Source: Actinomycetospora sp. NBRC 106375
Lineage (GTDB): Bacteria; Actinomycetota; Actinomycetes; Mycobacteriales; Pseudonocardiaceae
Direction of reading: 5' to 3'
Length of the DNA stretch: 64,000 bases
Assembly (NCBI RefSeq): GCF_030269665.1
Contig: NZ_BSTS01000014.1
Span: 62,001 to 126,000 of the forward strand
The position numbers and the translations under genes are program-made. The notes beneath the pieces were generated by a model. That model was not told the DNA's origin and did not search any database. It worked only from the letters and a program-made list of their open reading frames with translations. Below are positions 1 through 8,284 of the stretch, piece after piece (position 1 is the first letter of the stretch; each line of letters opens with the position of its first letter).

Positions 1-2
1 GA

Positions 3-2243
3 CCCAGCGGCGTCGGCAAGTCCACGGTGCTCGACCTGGTGCTCGGGCTGCGACACCCCGACCGCGGGCGCGTCACGGTCGGCGGGGTGGACCTCGCCGG
101 CGTCGACCCCGACGCGTGGCGGGCACGGGTGGCGTGGGTGCCCCAGCGCCCGGTGCTGCTCGCGGGCACCGTCGCCGAGAACATCCGCCTCGGGTCCCCC
201 GCGGCCGGCGACGCCGCGGTGCGCCGCGCGGCCCGGGCCGCCCGGGTCGACGTCGCGCTCGACACCGCGGTCGGCGAGGGCGGCGCGGGGCTGTCGACGG
301 GGCAGCAGCGCCGGGTGGCGCTGGCGCGCGCCCTGCTGCTCGACCGCCCGCTGCTCGTGCTCGACGAACCGACCGAAGGGGTCGACGCCGCCACCGAGGC
401 CGCCGTGCTGCGCGCCCTGCCCGCCGCGCTGCGCGGGCGCAGCGCGATCGTCGTCAGCCACCGCCCGGCCGTGCTCGCGGTGTGCGACCGGGTCGTGGAG
501 CTCACGCCGACCCCGGGCGGTTCCGGTCGGGGGCGCCCTGCGCCCGTCCACCCGAGCGACGGTGCCCCTCGCTCGGAACGGGGCGGGCAGGCCGTGGGGA
601 CGCGGGGCTCGGGACGGTCCCGGCTCGCCCCCGCCGTCCGCCCCCGCCTGCCCCGCCTCGCGCTCGCCGTCGCCCTCGGTGCCGGGGCCCTCGCCTGCGC
701 GGTCGCGCTGACCGCCGCCTCCGCCTGGCTGATCTCCGCCGCCGCGCTGCGCCCCCCGGTGCTCACGCTCATGGTCGCGATCGCCGGCGTCCGCGCCTTC
801 GGGCTGGGCAAGGGCGTGCTGCGCTACCTCGAACGCCTCGCCTCCCACGACGTCGCGCTGCGCCTCGCCGCCGATCTGCGGGTGCGGGTGTGGACCGCGC
901 TGGTGCGCCAGGGGCCCGCCGCGAGCGCCCGGCAGCGCCGCGGGGATCTCCTCGCGCGGCTCACCGCCGACGTGGAGGCCCAGCAGGACGTGGTGGTCCG
1001 GGCCGTGGTGCCGGCCGCGAGCGCGCTGCTGGTGGGGCTCGGGCTGGTCGCGCTCTTCGCCGCGATCCTGCCCGCGGCGGCGGTCGCGCTCGCCGTCGGC
1101 CTGCTGGTGGCCGGCGTCCTGGCGCCCGCGCTCTCGATGCTGGCGGGCCGCCGCGCCGCCCGGGCGACCGCCGGCGCCCGGGCGGCGGTCGCGGCGGGCA
1201 CGCTCGAGCTGCTCGAGGCCGCCGCGGACCTGCTCGTGCTCGGCGCGGCCACCGACCGGCGCGCCCGGTTGCGGCGCCTCGACACCGAGCTCGCCGGGCT
1301 CGCGAGCCGCCAGGCCGGTGCCGCGGGCCTGGGTGCTGCGGTCACCGTGCTGGGGATCGGGCTCACCGCGGCGACGTGCGCGGCGCTCGGCGTCGTGGCG
1401 CTCGGTGCGGGCGCCGTCGCGCCGACCTCGCTCGCGGTGCTCGCCCTGACCCCGCTCGCCGCCGCCGAGCTCGTCGCGGGCCTGCCCGACGCCGCCGTCC
1501 GGTGGGCCGAGGCGCGCCCGGCCGCGCGCCGCCTCGCCGAGCTCGAGCGCCGCCCCGCGCCCGTGACCGACCCGCCGGTGCCGATCCCCGCGCCGGCCGA
1601 CCCGGGCCTCGCCGTCGCGGACCTCGGGGTGCGCTGGCCGGGCGCCGACCACGATGCCGTCGACGCGGTGTCCTTCACCCTCGGCAGCGCGGACCGGATG
1701 GTGCTCGCGGGGCCCTCGGGCGCGGGCAAGAGCACGGTGCTCGCCGCCGTGCTCCGCACCCTGGCTCCCACCCACGGCGCCGTCCGCCTCGACGGCGAGG
1801 ACATCGCGGGGATGGCCGGTGACGACGTCCGCGAGCGTTTCGGGTGGTCCGGGCCGGGCGCGCACCTGTTCGACAGCACCCTGCGGGAGAACCTGCGGCT
1901 CGCGCGGCCGGAGGCCACGGACGACGACCTCGTCGACGCGCTGCGCCGGGCCCGTCTCGGCGCGTGGTTCGCCGGGCTGCCCGACGGGCTCGACACCGCG
2001 CTGGGCGAGCACGGCGGGCCCGTGTCCGGCGGCGAACGCCAGCGGCTGGCTGTCGCGCGGGTGCTGATCGCCGACCGCCCGGTGCTCGCGCTCGACGAGC
2101 CGACCGCGCACCTCGACGCGGCCACGTCCGGCGCGCTCGCCCGGGAGATCGACGACCTCAGCCGGGGCCGCACCGCGATCGTCGTGACCCACCGGCCCGA
2201 CGAGTTCCCCGCGCTGCCGGTGGTGCGCCTGCCCGGGCGGTGA
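3..2243 (+). CDS. cydDC: Fused thiol-reductant ABC exporter CydDC (5' truncated by window edge)
   Basis: Inner-membrane ABC exporter that in characterised bacteria moves cysteine and glutathione to the outside and is needed to assemble cytochrome bd oxidase. The reading frame is already open at base 3. Residues 1-8 are the first Walker A (PSGVGKST), followed by a signature (LSTGQQ, about residue 97) and Walker B (LLVLDEPT), which is the CydD ATPase. A CydC half follows: transmembrane region about residues 215-500, second Walker A (GPSGAGKST, about 570), signature VSGGERQR and Walker B LALDEPT. CydD and CydC fused in one chain is common in actinobacteria. The CydD membrane domain, and probably cydAB, lie upstream of the window. 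A stretch rich in Pro, Gly and Arg (about residues 170-215) links the halves. Confidence 0.93.
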   Translation, partial: PSGVGKSTVLDLVLGLRHPDRGRVTVGGVDLAGVDPDAWRARVAWVPQRPVLLAGTVAENIRLGSPAAGDAAVRRAARAARVDVALDTAVGEGGAGLSTGQQRRVALARALLLDRPLLVLDEPTEGVDAATEAAVLRALPAALRGRSAIVVSHRPAVLAVCDRVVELTPTPGGSGRGRPAPVHPSDGAPRSERGGQAVGTRGSGRSRLAPAVRPRLPRLALAVALGAGALACAVALTAASAWLISAAALRPPVLTLMVAIAGVRAFGLGKGVLRYLERLASHDVALRLAADLRVRVWTALVRQGPAASARQRRGDLLARLTADVEAQQDVVVRAVVPAASALLVGLGLVALFAAILPAAAVALAVGLLVAGVLAPALSMLAGRRAARATAGARAAVAAGTLELLEAAADLLVLGAATDRRARLRRLDTELAGLASRQAGAAGLGAAVTVLGIGLTAATCAALGVVALGAGAVAPTSLAVLALTPLAAAELVAGLPDAAVRWAEARPAARRLAELERRPAPVTDPPVPIPAPADPGLAVADLGVRWPGADHDAVDAVSFTLGSADRMVLAGPSGAGKSTVLAAVLRTLAPTHGAVRLDGEDIAGMAGDDVRERFGWSGPGAHLFDSTLRENLRLARPEATDDDLVDALRRARLGAWFAGLPDGLDTALGEHGGPVSGGERQRLAVARVLIADRPVLALDEPTAHLDAATSGALAREIDDLSRGRTAIVVTHRPDEFPALPVVRLPGR

Positions 2244-2282
2244 GCCGGGTCGGGTGCGCCGCCGCGACGCCACCCCGGCACG

Positions 2283-3770
2283 ATGTGCCCGGTGGCGACG
2301 GGTGCGGGGACGCGGGAGCGCCGGGTCCGCCGCACCGTGGCCCTGGCGTCCGGCGTCGTGGCGGCCTCGGTCGTCGTCCTCGTGCTCGGGCTCGCCTCGG
2401 GCCGCGCGTTCGGGGTGGAGGACAACGGCGACGGCTTCCGGCTGTACTGCGGCGTCGGGCTGATCCCGCGGACCGTCGACCGTCTCGCGGCCTGGAAGGG
2501 CGGCGTCGTCACCGACTTCGCGGTGGGCGCCCCGCTCTGCGGCGCGTCGACACCGTCGTCGGGCTGGCTGCTGCTCCAGGCGGCCGCCGCGGGGCACGAG
2601 GGCGCGTTCACGCTGACGACCCTCGGCTGGTGGTACGCGGTGCTCGTCGGCGTGGTCGTCGCCGTCGCCGCCTGGGCGGCCGCGGCGGGCGGGTCGTGGC
2701 GCGCGGCGGTGCTGCTGGTCCCGGTCGCCCCGCTCGCCCTCGCGCCGTTCACGCGGTTCTTCGTCTCCACCTACGCCGAGCCGGCCGGGCTGCTGGGCGC
2801 CCTCGCCCTGGCCTGCGGGGTCGCCGCGCTGATGGTCACCGCGCCGGACGAGCGACGCGCCCGCCACGTGGCACTGGGCCTCGTCGCCGTCGGGGGTGCG
2901 GTGGCCGCCACCGCCAAGGTCGCGTACCTGCCGGCGCTCGTCGCGGCGGTCGCGGTGTGCGCGGTGGTGACCGTGGGACGGCGCCGGCCACGGCGTCTGG
3001 CCGGGCCCCTCGTCGCGGTCGCGACGGCGCTCGTCGTGGCCGTGCCGATCGGCTACGCGGTCGAGTTCCAGAACGCGGTCTACGAGGGCGCGAACGTCCA
3101 CGACATCGTCGCCACCCTGGCGCTGACCGAGCTCGGCCCGACGGCGACCACCGAGCTCGGCCTGCCGCCCGAGGCCGCGGCCGTCACCGGCAATGGCTTC
3201 TTCAACGGACCCCCGCACCCGACCGCGGACTGGTGGTTCCGCGCCGTCCGCGACGAGCCCGACGCCACCCGCCTCGCCGCCTACGGCGCGCTGGTGCGCC
3301 ACCCGGAGGCGCTGCTGCGGGCCGTGGGTGTCGGGCTGCAGGCCACCGCGGGCGCCGACCTGCCCTACCTGGCGTCCGGGCCGGCCGACACGGCGCGGCC
3401 CTCGCCGCCCGGCGGCGACCCCGGCTGGTCGGGGGCCCGGCAGCCGGACCTGCGCGCCGTCCTCGACAGCACCCCGGGACCGGCGTGGTTCCCGTCCGCG
3501 CTCACGCTGCTCGTCCTCGCCGCGGCGGCGAGCACGGTCGCGTGGCGGCGCCGCGCACCTGCCGCCGCCCGGTGGTGCGCGGCCGCGGGCCTCGCGGCCG
3601 TCACCGCGGTCGGCCTCGTGCTGGCGGCCGTGCTCGGCGACGGCTACTTCGAGGTCTTCAAGCACGTCTGGCTCGCGGCCTACCTGCTGGTCGTCACCGC
3701 GCTCTGCCTCGTCGCGGCGCTCGGCGCCGGGGTCGGACGCCTCGTCGGGCAGGCCCGGGCCGCCCGGTGA
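2283..3770 (+). CDS. Polytopic membrane protein, GT-C glycosyltransferase-like
   Basis: A 495-residue protein with about ten hydrophobic segments. A polar loop after the first segment carries EDNGDGFRLYCG; an acidic first external loop of this kind is typical of GT-C type membrane glycosyltransferases, but no family could be confirmed. A second large hydrophilic loop (about residues 260-400) precedes the last membrane segments. The ATG at 2283 lacks a clear Shine-Dalgarno; GTG at 2292 is an alternative. Its stop overlaps the start of the next membrane protein, so the two are probably co-translated and may act as a pair in cell-envelope polysaccharide work. Confidence 0.7.
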   Translation: MCPVATGAGTRERRVRRTVALASGVVAASVVVLVLGLASGRAFGVEDNGDGFRLYCGVGLIPRTVDRLAAWKGGVVTDFAVGAPLCGASTPSSGWLLLQAAAAGHEGAFTLTTLGWWYAVLVGVVVAVAAWAAAAGGSWRAAVLLVPVAPLALAPFTRFFVSTYAEPAGLLGALALACGVAALMVTAPDERRARHVALGLVAVGGAVAATAKVAYLPALVAAVAVCAVVTVGRRRPRRLAGPLVAVATALVVAVPIGYAVEFQNAVYEGANVHDIVATLALTELGPTATTELGLPPEAAAVTGNGFFNGPPHPTADWWFRAVRDEPDATRLAAYGALVRHPEALLRAVGVGLQATAGADLPYLASGPADTARPSPPGGDPGWSGARQPDLRAVLDSTPGPAWFPSALTLLVLAAAASTVAWRRRAPAAARWCAAAGLAAVTAVGLVLAAVLGDGYFEVFKHVWLAAYLLVVTALCLVAALGAGVGRLVGQARAAR

Positions 3771-5053
3771 GGACCTCGTGGCTCCCGGCCGCCGCGCTGG
3801 CCGCGCTGCTCGCGGCGGTGTCGTGGCACACCGCGTGGAACCTCGGCGGGGTGTCGGTGGCCGTGGGCTACGCGGTCGCCGTCGCCGCGATGCTGCTCGG
3901 GCTCGCGCCCCGGGTGGCCGAGGCGCTGCACCGCGCGCCCCCGCCGGTCCTGCCGCTGCTGGCCGCCGGGTGCGTCGTGGTCCTCCTCGCGGTGTACCTG
4001 CTCGGCGTCCCCGGCCCGCTCGGCGGCGCGCTGGGCGCCGGCAGCGACCGCGCGGACGCGCTCGACGTCGCGATCGGGCAGCTGGCGGACGGCCGCTACC
4101 CGTACACGGCGACGACCTACCTCGGGAACCCGATCACGCCGCTGCCCGGCGCCCTGCTGCTCGCCGCCCCGTTCTGGTGGGTCACGGGCGACGCGGGATG
4201 GCAGAACCTCGCGTGGCTGGTGGTGCTGCTCGTGGTCCTGTCCGGAGGCCGGCGGCTGCGTGCCGCACCGACGGTGCTGTGGGCGCTGACCGTTCTCGGC
4301 GGGCTCGAGGTGATCCGAGAGTTCGTGATCGGCGACGACCTGGTCTCCAGCGCGGTCCCGGCGGTGGCGGCGGCCGCGATCACCCTCGGGGCCGCGCGGC
4401 GCCGATCCCCGTGGCCGCTCGTCGCCGCCGCGCTCCTGCTAGGGGTGGCGACGTGCACACGGCCGCACATGATCCTCGTGGTGGTGATCGTGGTCGCGGC
4501 CGTCGGGGTGTCGGCGGGGGCGCGGCGGGCGGCGGTCGCGGGCGGGTGCGCGCTGCTGGTGTGGGTCGCCCTGGTCGCGCCGTTCCTGCTGGGCGGTGTC
4601 GCCCGCTTCTCGCCGCTGCACACCGTCGCGAAGGTGACCGGCGACCGGGCGATGACGCTCGGCTTCGTCGTGATCGCGCTGGGCGTGACGGCGCTGCTGC
4701 TCGTCGCCCTGCACCTCGTCCGGCCCTCCTCCGTCGCGGAGGTCGGGTGGGCCTGCGCCGCGGTGCTCTTCGCGCCGACGGTGCTCTCGCTCGTCCGCCG
4801 TGTCGTCGAGGGGCCCGCGACCGACCTGGACCTGACCCTGGGCGCAGCGGCCGTGCCGTTCGCGGTGTGGGCGGTGGCCTCGGCGCCGCCGGCGGTGTCC
4901 CCGGGCCCGCGCCGCGGCTCACCCGTCGTCGCGGCCGAACTCGGCGCGGACGGCCCCAGTGTGCTCGCCGAGCGCCGGGACGGGCCCGCCGGCGACGGGC
5001 CATCCCCGGCCCAGCGCCGGCGGGACCAGCGCGTGCACGGGTCCGACCGGTGA
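3767..5053 (+). CDS. Polytopic membrane protein, GT87/GT-C-like
   Basis: GTG at 3767 overlaps the preceding stop (GTGA), which fixes this start. The 428-residue product has roughly ten membrane segments and the motif GRYPYTATTYLGNPI followed by PLPGALLLA, resembling the first external loop of actinobacterial GT87-like polyprenyl-phosphate-mannose-using transferases. No substrate can be assigned. The last 45 or so codons (from about 4919) leave the hydrophobic pattern, become Arg/Pro/Gly rich, and lie antisense to the 3' end of the CoA-transferase gene; this tail may have arisen by loss of an earlier stop. Confidence 0.72.
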   Translation: MRTSWLPAAALAALLAAVSWHTAWNLGGVSVAVGYAVAVAAMLLGLAPRVAEALHRAPPPVLPLLAAGCVVVLLAVYLLGVPGPLGGALGAGSDRADALDVAIGQLADGRYPYTATTYLGNPITPLPGALLLAAPFWWVTGDAGWQNLAWLVVLLVVLSGGRRLRAAPTVLWALTVLGGLEVIREFVIGDDLVSSAVPAVAAAAITLGAARRRSPWPLVAAALLLGVATCTRPHMILVVVIVVAAVGVSAGARRAAVAGGCALLVWVALVAPFLLGGVARFSPLHTVAKVTGDRAMTLGFVVIALGVTALLLVALHLVRPSSVAEVGWACAAVLFAPTVLSLVRRVVEGPATDLDLTLGAAAVPFAVWAVASAPPAVSPGPRRGSPVVAAELGADGPSVLAERRDGPAGDGPSPAQRRRDQRVHGSDR

Positions 5054-6073
5054 CCCGACCTCCCGCCACCGCCCGCGCTCGCTCAGCTGCCGGTGCGCGG
5101 CGAGGTGCCGGACGCCGTTGAGGCGGGCGTTGCCGATCCCCGCGGCGTCCGCCAGCCGCTGGATCTCCGCCAGGTCGAGGCGTTCGCACCACGCGGACAG
5201 GACGGCGTCGAGCTCGGCGCGTCGCGCGACCCGGTCGGCGTTGCGGGCGAAGCGAGGGTCGGCGGCGAGGTCGGGACGCCCGAGCATGTCGTGCGCGAGA
5301 CGCTGCCACTCGCGGTCGCTCGAGGTGCCGAGCACCACGGTGTGGCCGTCGGCGGTGGCGTAGGCGTCGTACGGGGCGACCATCGGCGACCCCATGCCGA
5401 CGGGCTCGGGCTCCGCACCGCCGTAGAGGACCTGGTTCAGGGCGAACCCCATGGTCTCGGCGACGACGTCGAGCATCGCGATGGGCACGACGGTCCCCCG
5501 CCCGGTCCGCCGGCGGTCGTAGAGGGCAGCGAGGACCGCCGAGTAGGCGTAGAGCGCCGTGGCGATGTCCGCGACGGGGATGCCGGACTTCGCCGGCGCC
5601 CCGGGGCGCCCGGTCAGGGCGCACGACCCTCCCTCGGCCTGGACGAGCAGGTCGTAGGCGCGCTTGTGGTCGATCGGGCCGCCGACCCCGTAGCCCGAGA
5701 TGTCCACGACCACCAGGCGCGGCAGCCGGTCGGCCAGGGCGTCCGGCTCCAGCCCGAGGCGCCCGAGGGCGCCCGGGGCGAGGTTGCTGACCAGCACGTC
5801 GGCGCGCTCGAGCAGCGCGTCGAACACGGCGCGGTCGGCCGGGTCGGTCAGGTCGAGCGCGGCGGACTCCTTGCCGTGGTTGAGCCACACGAAGTGCGCG
5901 GCCAGCCCGTGCACCGCCTCGTCGTAGTGCCGGGAGGTGTCGCCGATCGCCGGGTTCTCGACCTTGACCACGCGCGCCCCGAGATCGGCGAGGTGGCGCG
6001 CCGCCAGCGGCGCGGAGATCGCCTGGCCGAGCTCGACGACCAGCACGTCCGCCAGCGGGCCCTGCGCGGTCAC
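4919..6073 (-). CDS. CaiB/BaiF family CoA-transferase
   Basis: Class III CoA-transferase moving CoA between acyl groups; substrate unknown. The 384-residue length is normal. The N-terminal signature LADVLVVELGQAISAP is typical, and the family's catalytic aspartate should be the Asp in the YDLLVQAEGG segment (about residue 160). GTG at 6073 overlaps the TGA of the upstream nitronate-monooxygenase remnant (GTGA), marking it as the old operon start; without the upstream gene this coupling may now be impaired. The context (thiolase-like and DUF35 genes upstream on the same strand, shared TetR operator) suggests catabolism of a carboxylic acid through CoA thioesters. The 3' end overlaps the converging membrane-protein gene by 135 bp. 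Confidence 0.9.
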   Translation of the reverse strand: MTAQGPLADVLVVELGQAISAPLAARHLADLGARVVKVENPAIGDTSRHYDEAVHGLAAHFVWLNHGKESAALDLTDPADRAVFDALLERADVLVSNLAPGALGRLGLEPDALADRLPRLVVVDISGYGVGGPIDHKRAYDLLVQAEGGSCALTGRPGAPAKSGIPVADIATALYAYSAVLAALYDRRRTGRGTVVPIAMLDVVAETMGFALNQVLYGGAEPEPVGMGSPMVAPYDAYATADGHTVVLGTSSDREWQRLAHDMLGRPDLAADPRFARNADRVARRAELDAVLSAWCERLDLAEIQRLADAAGIGNARLNGVRHLAAHRQLSERGRWREVGSPVGPVHALVPPALGRGWPVAGGPVPALGEHTGAVRAEFGRDDG

Positions 6074-6606
6074 GACGACGGCGCCCCGGCCCGCACGAGG
6101 GTCGCGAGGGCCGCGATCCACTCCTCGCAGCCGCGCGCCATGTCCCGGGTGATCTCGCCGGCGCCCCGCAGCTCGGCGAGCGCGCCGACGACCTGCCCGA
6201 CGAAGAACGACTGCAGCGCCCCGGCGCCCTCGTGGCCCCGTTCGGCGGCGGCGTCGATGCTCGTGAACGCCCGCTGGGTCAGCAGCGGCTGCAGCGGCAT
6301 CGGCAGCGGAGCGGGCGCACCGTCGACCTCCCAGGCGTCGTGCCACGCGGTGCGCAGCTGCCGGGCGGGCTTGCCGATGCCGGCGCTCCCCGACCAGGGA
6401 CGCCACCGCCATCCCGGCACCCTGCGCGCGCTCCACCAGGTGCGGCGGCGGGGCGCCGAGGGCGTTCGCGACCAGCGTCGGACGGTGGGAGAACACGACG
6501 TCGAGCTGGGCCTCTGCTCCGGCGCGGCTCATGCCGGCGACGACCTCGTCCCCGCGGCCCTCGGGTGCTCGACGCCGAGCGGGTCGGTCAGCTTGGTCTG
6601 GATCAC
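6070..6606 (-). pseudogene. Collapsed nitronate monooxygenase (2-nitropropane dioxygenase) remnant
   Basis: Three pieces of a nitronate monooxygenase, each in a different frame. Start-like MIQTKLTDPLGVEHP begins at GTG 6606. A middle piece (FSHRPTLVANALGAPP, then GMAVASLVG) ends near 6390. The C-terminal piece (GKPARQLRTAWHDAWE, PMPLQPLL, SFFVGQVVGAL) runs to the stop at 6070. Intact enzymes are about 330-360 residues; about 180 codons remain, so most of the FMN-binding barrel is gone. The stop still overlaps the CaiB start in GTGA fashion, showing it was an operon member. A sequencing error could explain a frameshift but not the missing length. Confidence 0.82.
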
Positions 6607-6649
6607 AGCACGCCCCTGGTGGTGGAGGTCTCCCGACGCATGCGAGCGT

Positions 6650-6674
6650 ATTCCTGACGGCAAGCGTCCGGAAG
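6650..6674. promoter_or_regulatory. TetR operator copy 1, upstream of the nmo remnant/CaiB operon
   Basis: Read on the minus strand this 25-bp segment begins CTTCCGGAC, continues to TTGCCGTC and ends GGAAT. It matches the 25-bp site at 8240-8264 at most positions (shared TTCCGGAC, TTGCCGTC and terminal AAT). It lies about 45 bp upstream of the nmo start codon. A candidate minus-strand promoter, TTCCGG-17 bp-TACGCT, overlaps it. The TetR gene at 8285 is the likely ligand-responsive repressor. Confidence 0.6.
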
Positions 6675-6686
6675 TGGGAGGCGTCC

Positions 6687-7055
6687 TCAGACCGGCGTGA
6701 ACGCCGGGATCGGCTCCGAGCCCGCACCGGGGACGACGGGGGTGACGCGGACGCGCAGGCCCGCTCGGACGTCGTCGGCGTCGACGCCGACGAGCTGCGT
6801 GCGCAGCCACGGGCCCTCGTCGAGCTCGACGATGCCGACGAGCACCGGGTCGGCGTCGCGGGCGTGCACGACCGCCCACGACGCGACCGTCCCCTCGCCG
6901 TCCGCCTCGGCCCACGTGAAGGCGGGGTCGCTCGCGGCAGGCCCGTGGAGGGTTCCCGACGCCGGGTCCCGGCGCAGCAGCAGGCGGCCGTCGGCGAGCG
7001 CGTCGAAGAAGGCCGCGGAGCGGTCGTCGCGGGACAGGGCGAACGGGAAGCTCAT
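6687..7055 (-). CDS. DUF35-type OB-fold protein, acyl-CoA-binding partner
   Basis: A 122-residue protein of the DUF35/ChsH2-like group, whose members pair with thiolase-like or MaoC-like proteins in actinobacterial sterol and fatty-acid degradation. The N-terminal part (LSRDDRSAAFFDALADGRL) and the OB-fold core (GTVASWAVVH, PVLVGIVELDEG, VGVDADDVRAGLRV) fit. The rubredoxin-like CxxC pair normally present near residue 30 is absent (RRDPASGTLHGP), so no structural zinc is expected. It lies 3 bp downstream of the thiolase-like gene and is almost certainly co-transcribed with it. Confidence 0.82.
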   Translation of the reverse strand: MSFPFALSRDDRSAAFFDALADGRLLLRRDPASGTLHGPAASDPAFTWAEADGEGTVASWAVVHARDADPVLVGIVELDEGPWLRTQLVGVDADDVRAGLRVRVTPVVPGAGSEPIPAFTPV

Positions 7056-7058
7056 CGG

Positions 7059-8228
7059 TCAGCTCCTCGGGTGCGGGCTCAGCACGAGCGTGGCGTGGTG
7101 GTCGAGGACGCCGCCGTTGCCGGAGACGAGGAGGAGGTCGTGCCGGTCGACCTGGCGCTCGCCGGCCTCGCCCCGGGCCTGCAGCACGGCCTCGGACAGG
7201 GGCGTCATGCCCCACAGGTAGTAGCCCGACAGCTGGCCCCCGCCGGTGTTGGTCGGCAGGTCGCCGCCCGGGCCCAGCGCGCCGGACTCGGCGAGCGCGC
7301 CGCCCTCTCCCTTGGCGCAGAAGCCGTAGTCCTCGAGGGAGACCAGCGTCGTGTACGTGTAGCAGTCGTAGATCTCCCGCACGTCGATGTCGGACGGTCC
7401 GACCCCGGCCATCGCGAACGCGCGCCGCCCCGAGGCCGCCGCCCCGGTGACCAGCCCGAACGCCGAGCCGGCGCGCTCGGTGTAGCCGGGGTGGCACTGG
7501 CCGAACCCGTGGACGTGCACGGCGGGCCGGGGTCCGCCGCGCGCCCGCTCGCCGCCGGTCACCACGACGGCGATCGCCCCGTTGGACACCAGGCAGCAGT
7601 CCAGCAGGTGCAGGGGCTCGACGATCCAGCGCGAGGCCTGGTGGTCGGCGACGGTGATCGCCTCGCGCATCTGGGCGCGGGGGTTGCGCGCGGCCCACGC
7701 TCGGGTGCTCACGGCGACGGCGCCGAACTGCTCGGACGTCGTCCCGTAGTGGTCCATGTGCCGGCGGGCCGCGAGCGCGTAGTGCGGTGTCGGGCCGACG
7801 AGCCCCGCGGCGGCCGGGATGCCCTCGAGGCCCGGTCGCCGCCGTATGGTCGGGTCGGCGTACGCGGCGCCGGCGCCGCGGTCCTCGCGCAGCGGCGCGT
7901 CGGCGAACACGCAGGCGACGACGTCGGCCGCGCCGGCGGCGATCGCCAGCGCCGCGGTCTGCACCATCACCGCCGCGCTCGCCCCGAAGGACTGGACCTG
8001 CGCGGCGAGCGCGAGGTCGCCCAGCCCGAGGGCCTTGGCCAGCCGCAGATCGAGGCCACCACCGATCCCCGGGTTGACCAGCAGCCCGTCGACGTCGGCG
8101 AGCCCCAGGCCCGCATCGGCGACGGCGGCGGTGACGGCCTCGGCCGCGAAGTCGGCGGCGCTGCGCCCGTAGACCTTCCCCGTCTCGGTCATGCCCAGGC
8201 CGGCGATGGCCACGTCGAGCCGCGTCAT
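7059..8228 (-). CDS. Thiolase-like lipid-transfer protein (SCP-x/Ltp2 type)
   Basis: A 389-residue thiolase-superfamily protein starting RLDVAIAGLGMTETGK, with DADGLGLADVDGLLV-like core segments, SFGASAAVMVQTAALAI (the region of the usual nucleophile Cys, here Ser/Ala), and a C-terminal GQLSGYYLWGM and VSGNGGVLDHHATLVL. Loss of the nucleophilic Cys and pairing with a DUF35 protein resemble actinobacterial Ltp2-type aldolases, which cleave side-chain CoA esters, more than true thiolases. ATG at 8228 sits 6 bp from a TAGGGT -10 box, so the message is probably leaderless. First gene of the leftward operon. Confidence 0.85.
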   Translation of the reverse strand: MTRLDVAIAGLGMTETGKVYGRSAADFAAEAVTAAVADAGLGLADVDGLLVNPGIGGGLDLRLAKALGLGDLALAAQVQSFGASAAVMVQTAALAIAAGAADVVACVFADAPLREDRGAGAAYADPTIRRRPGLEGIPAAAGLVGPTPHYALAARRHMDHYGTTSEQFGAVAVSTRAWAARNPRAQMREAITVADHQASRWIVEPLHLLDCCLVSNGAIAVVVTGGERARGGPRPAVHVHGFGQCHPGYTERAGSAFGLVTGAAASGRRAFAMAGVGPSDIDVREIYDCYTYTTLVSLEDYGFCAKGEGGALAESGALGPGGDLPTNTGGGQLSGYYLWGMTPLSEAVLQARGEAGERQVDRHDLLLVSGNGGVLDHHATLVLSPHPRS

Positions 8229-8234
8229 GCCACC

Positions 8235-8264
8235 ACCCTATTCCGGACTGTTGCCGTCCGTAAT
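8235..8264. promoter_or_regulatory. Divergent promoter region with TetR operator copy 2
   Basis: Minus strand: TTACGG (8263-8258), 17 bp, TAGGGT (8240-8235), then 6 bp to the thiolase ATG. Plus strand: TTGCCG (8251-8256), 16 bp, CAGGAT (8273-8278), then 6 bp to the TetR GTG. Both promoters point to leaderless messages. The site 8240-8264 contains CGGAC and GTCCG arms around TGTTGCC and covers core elements of both promoters, as expected for a TetR repressor that controls itself and its neighbour. Confidence 0.62.
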
Positions 8265-8284
8265 CCCGCTGGCAGGATGGGCGG

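Noticed and set aside
824-2770. Long minus-strand open frame opposite cydDC
   Set aside because: Ser/Arg/Ala-rich shadow with no domain; the plus strand encodes clear ABC ATPase motifs.
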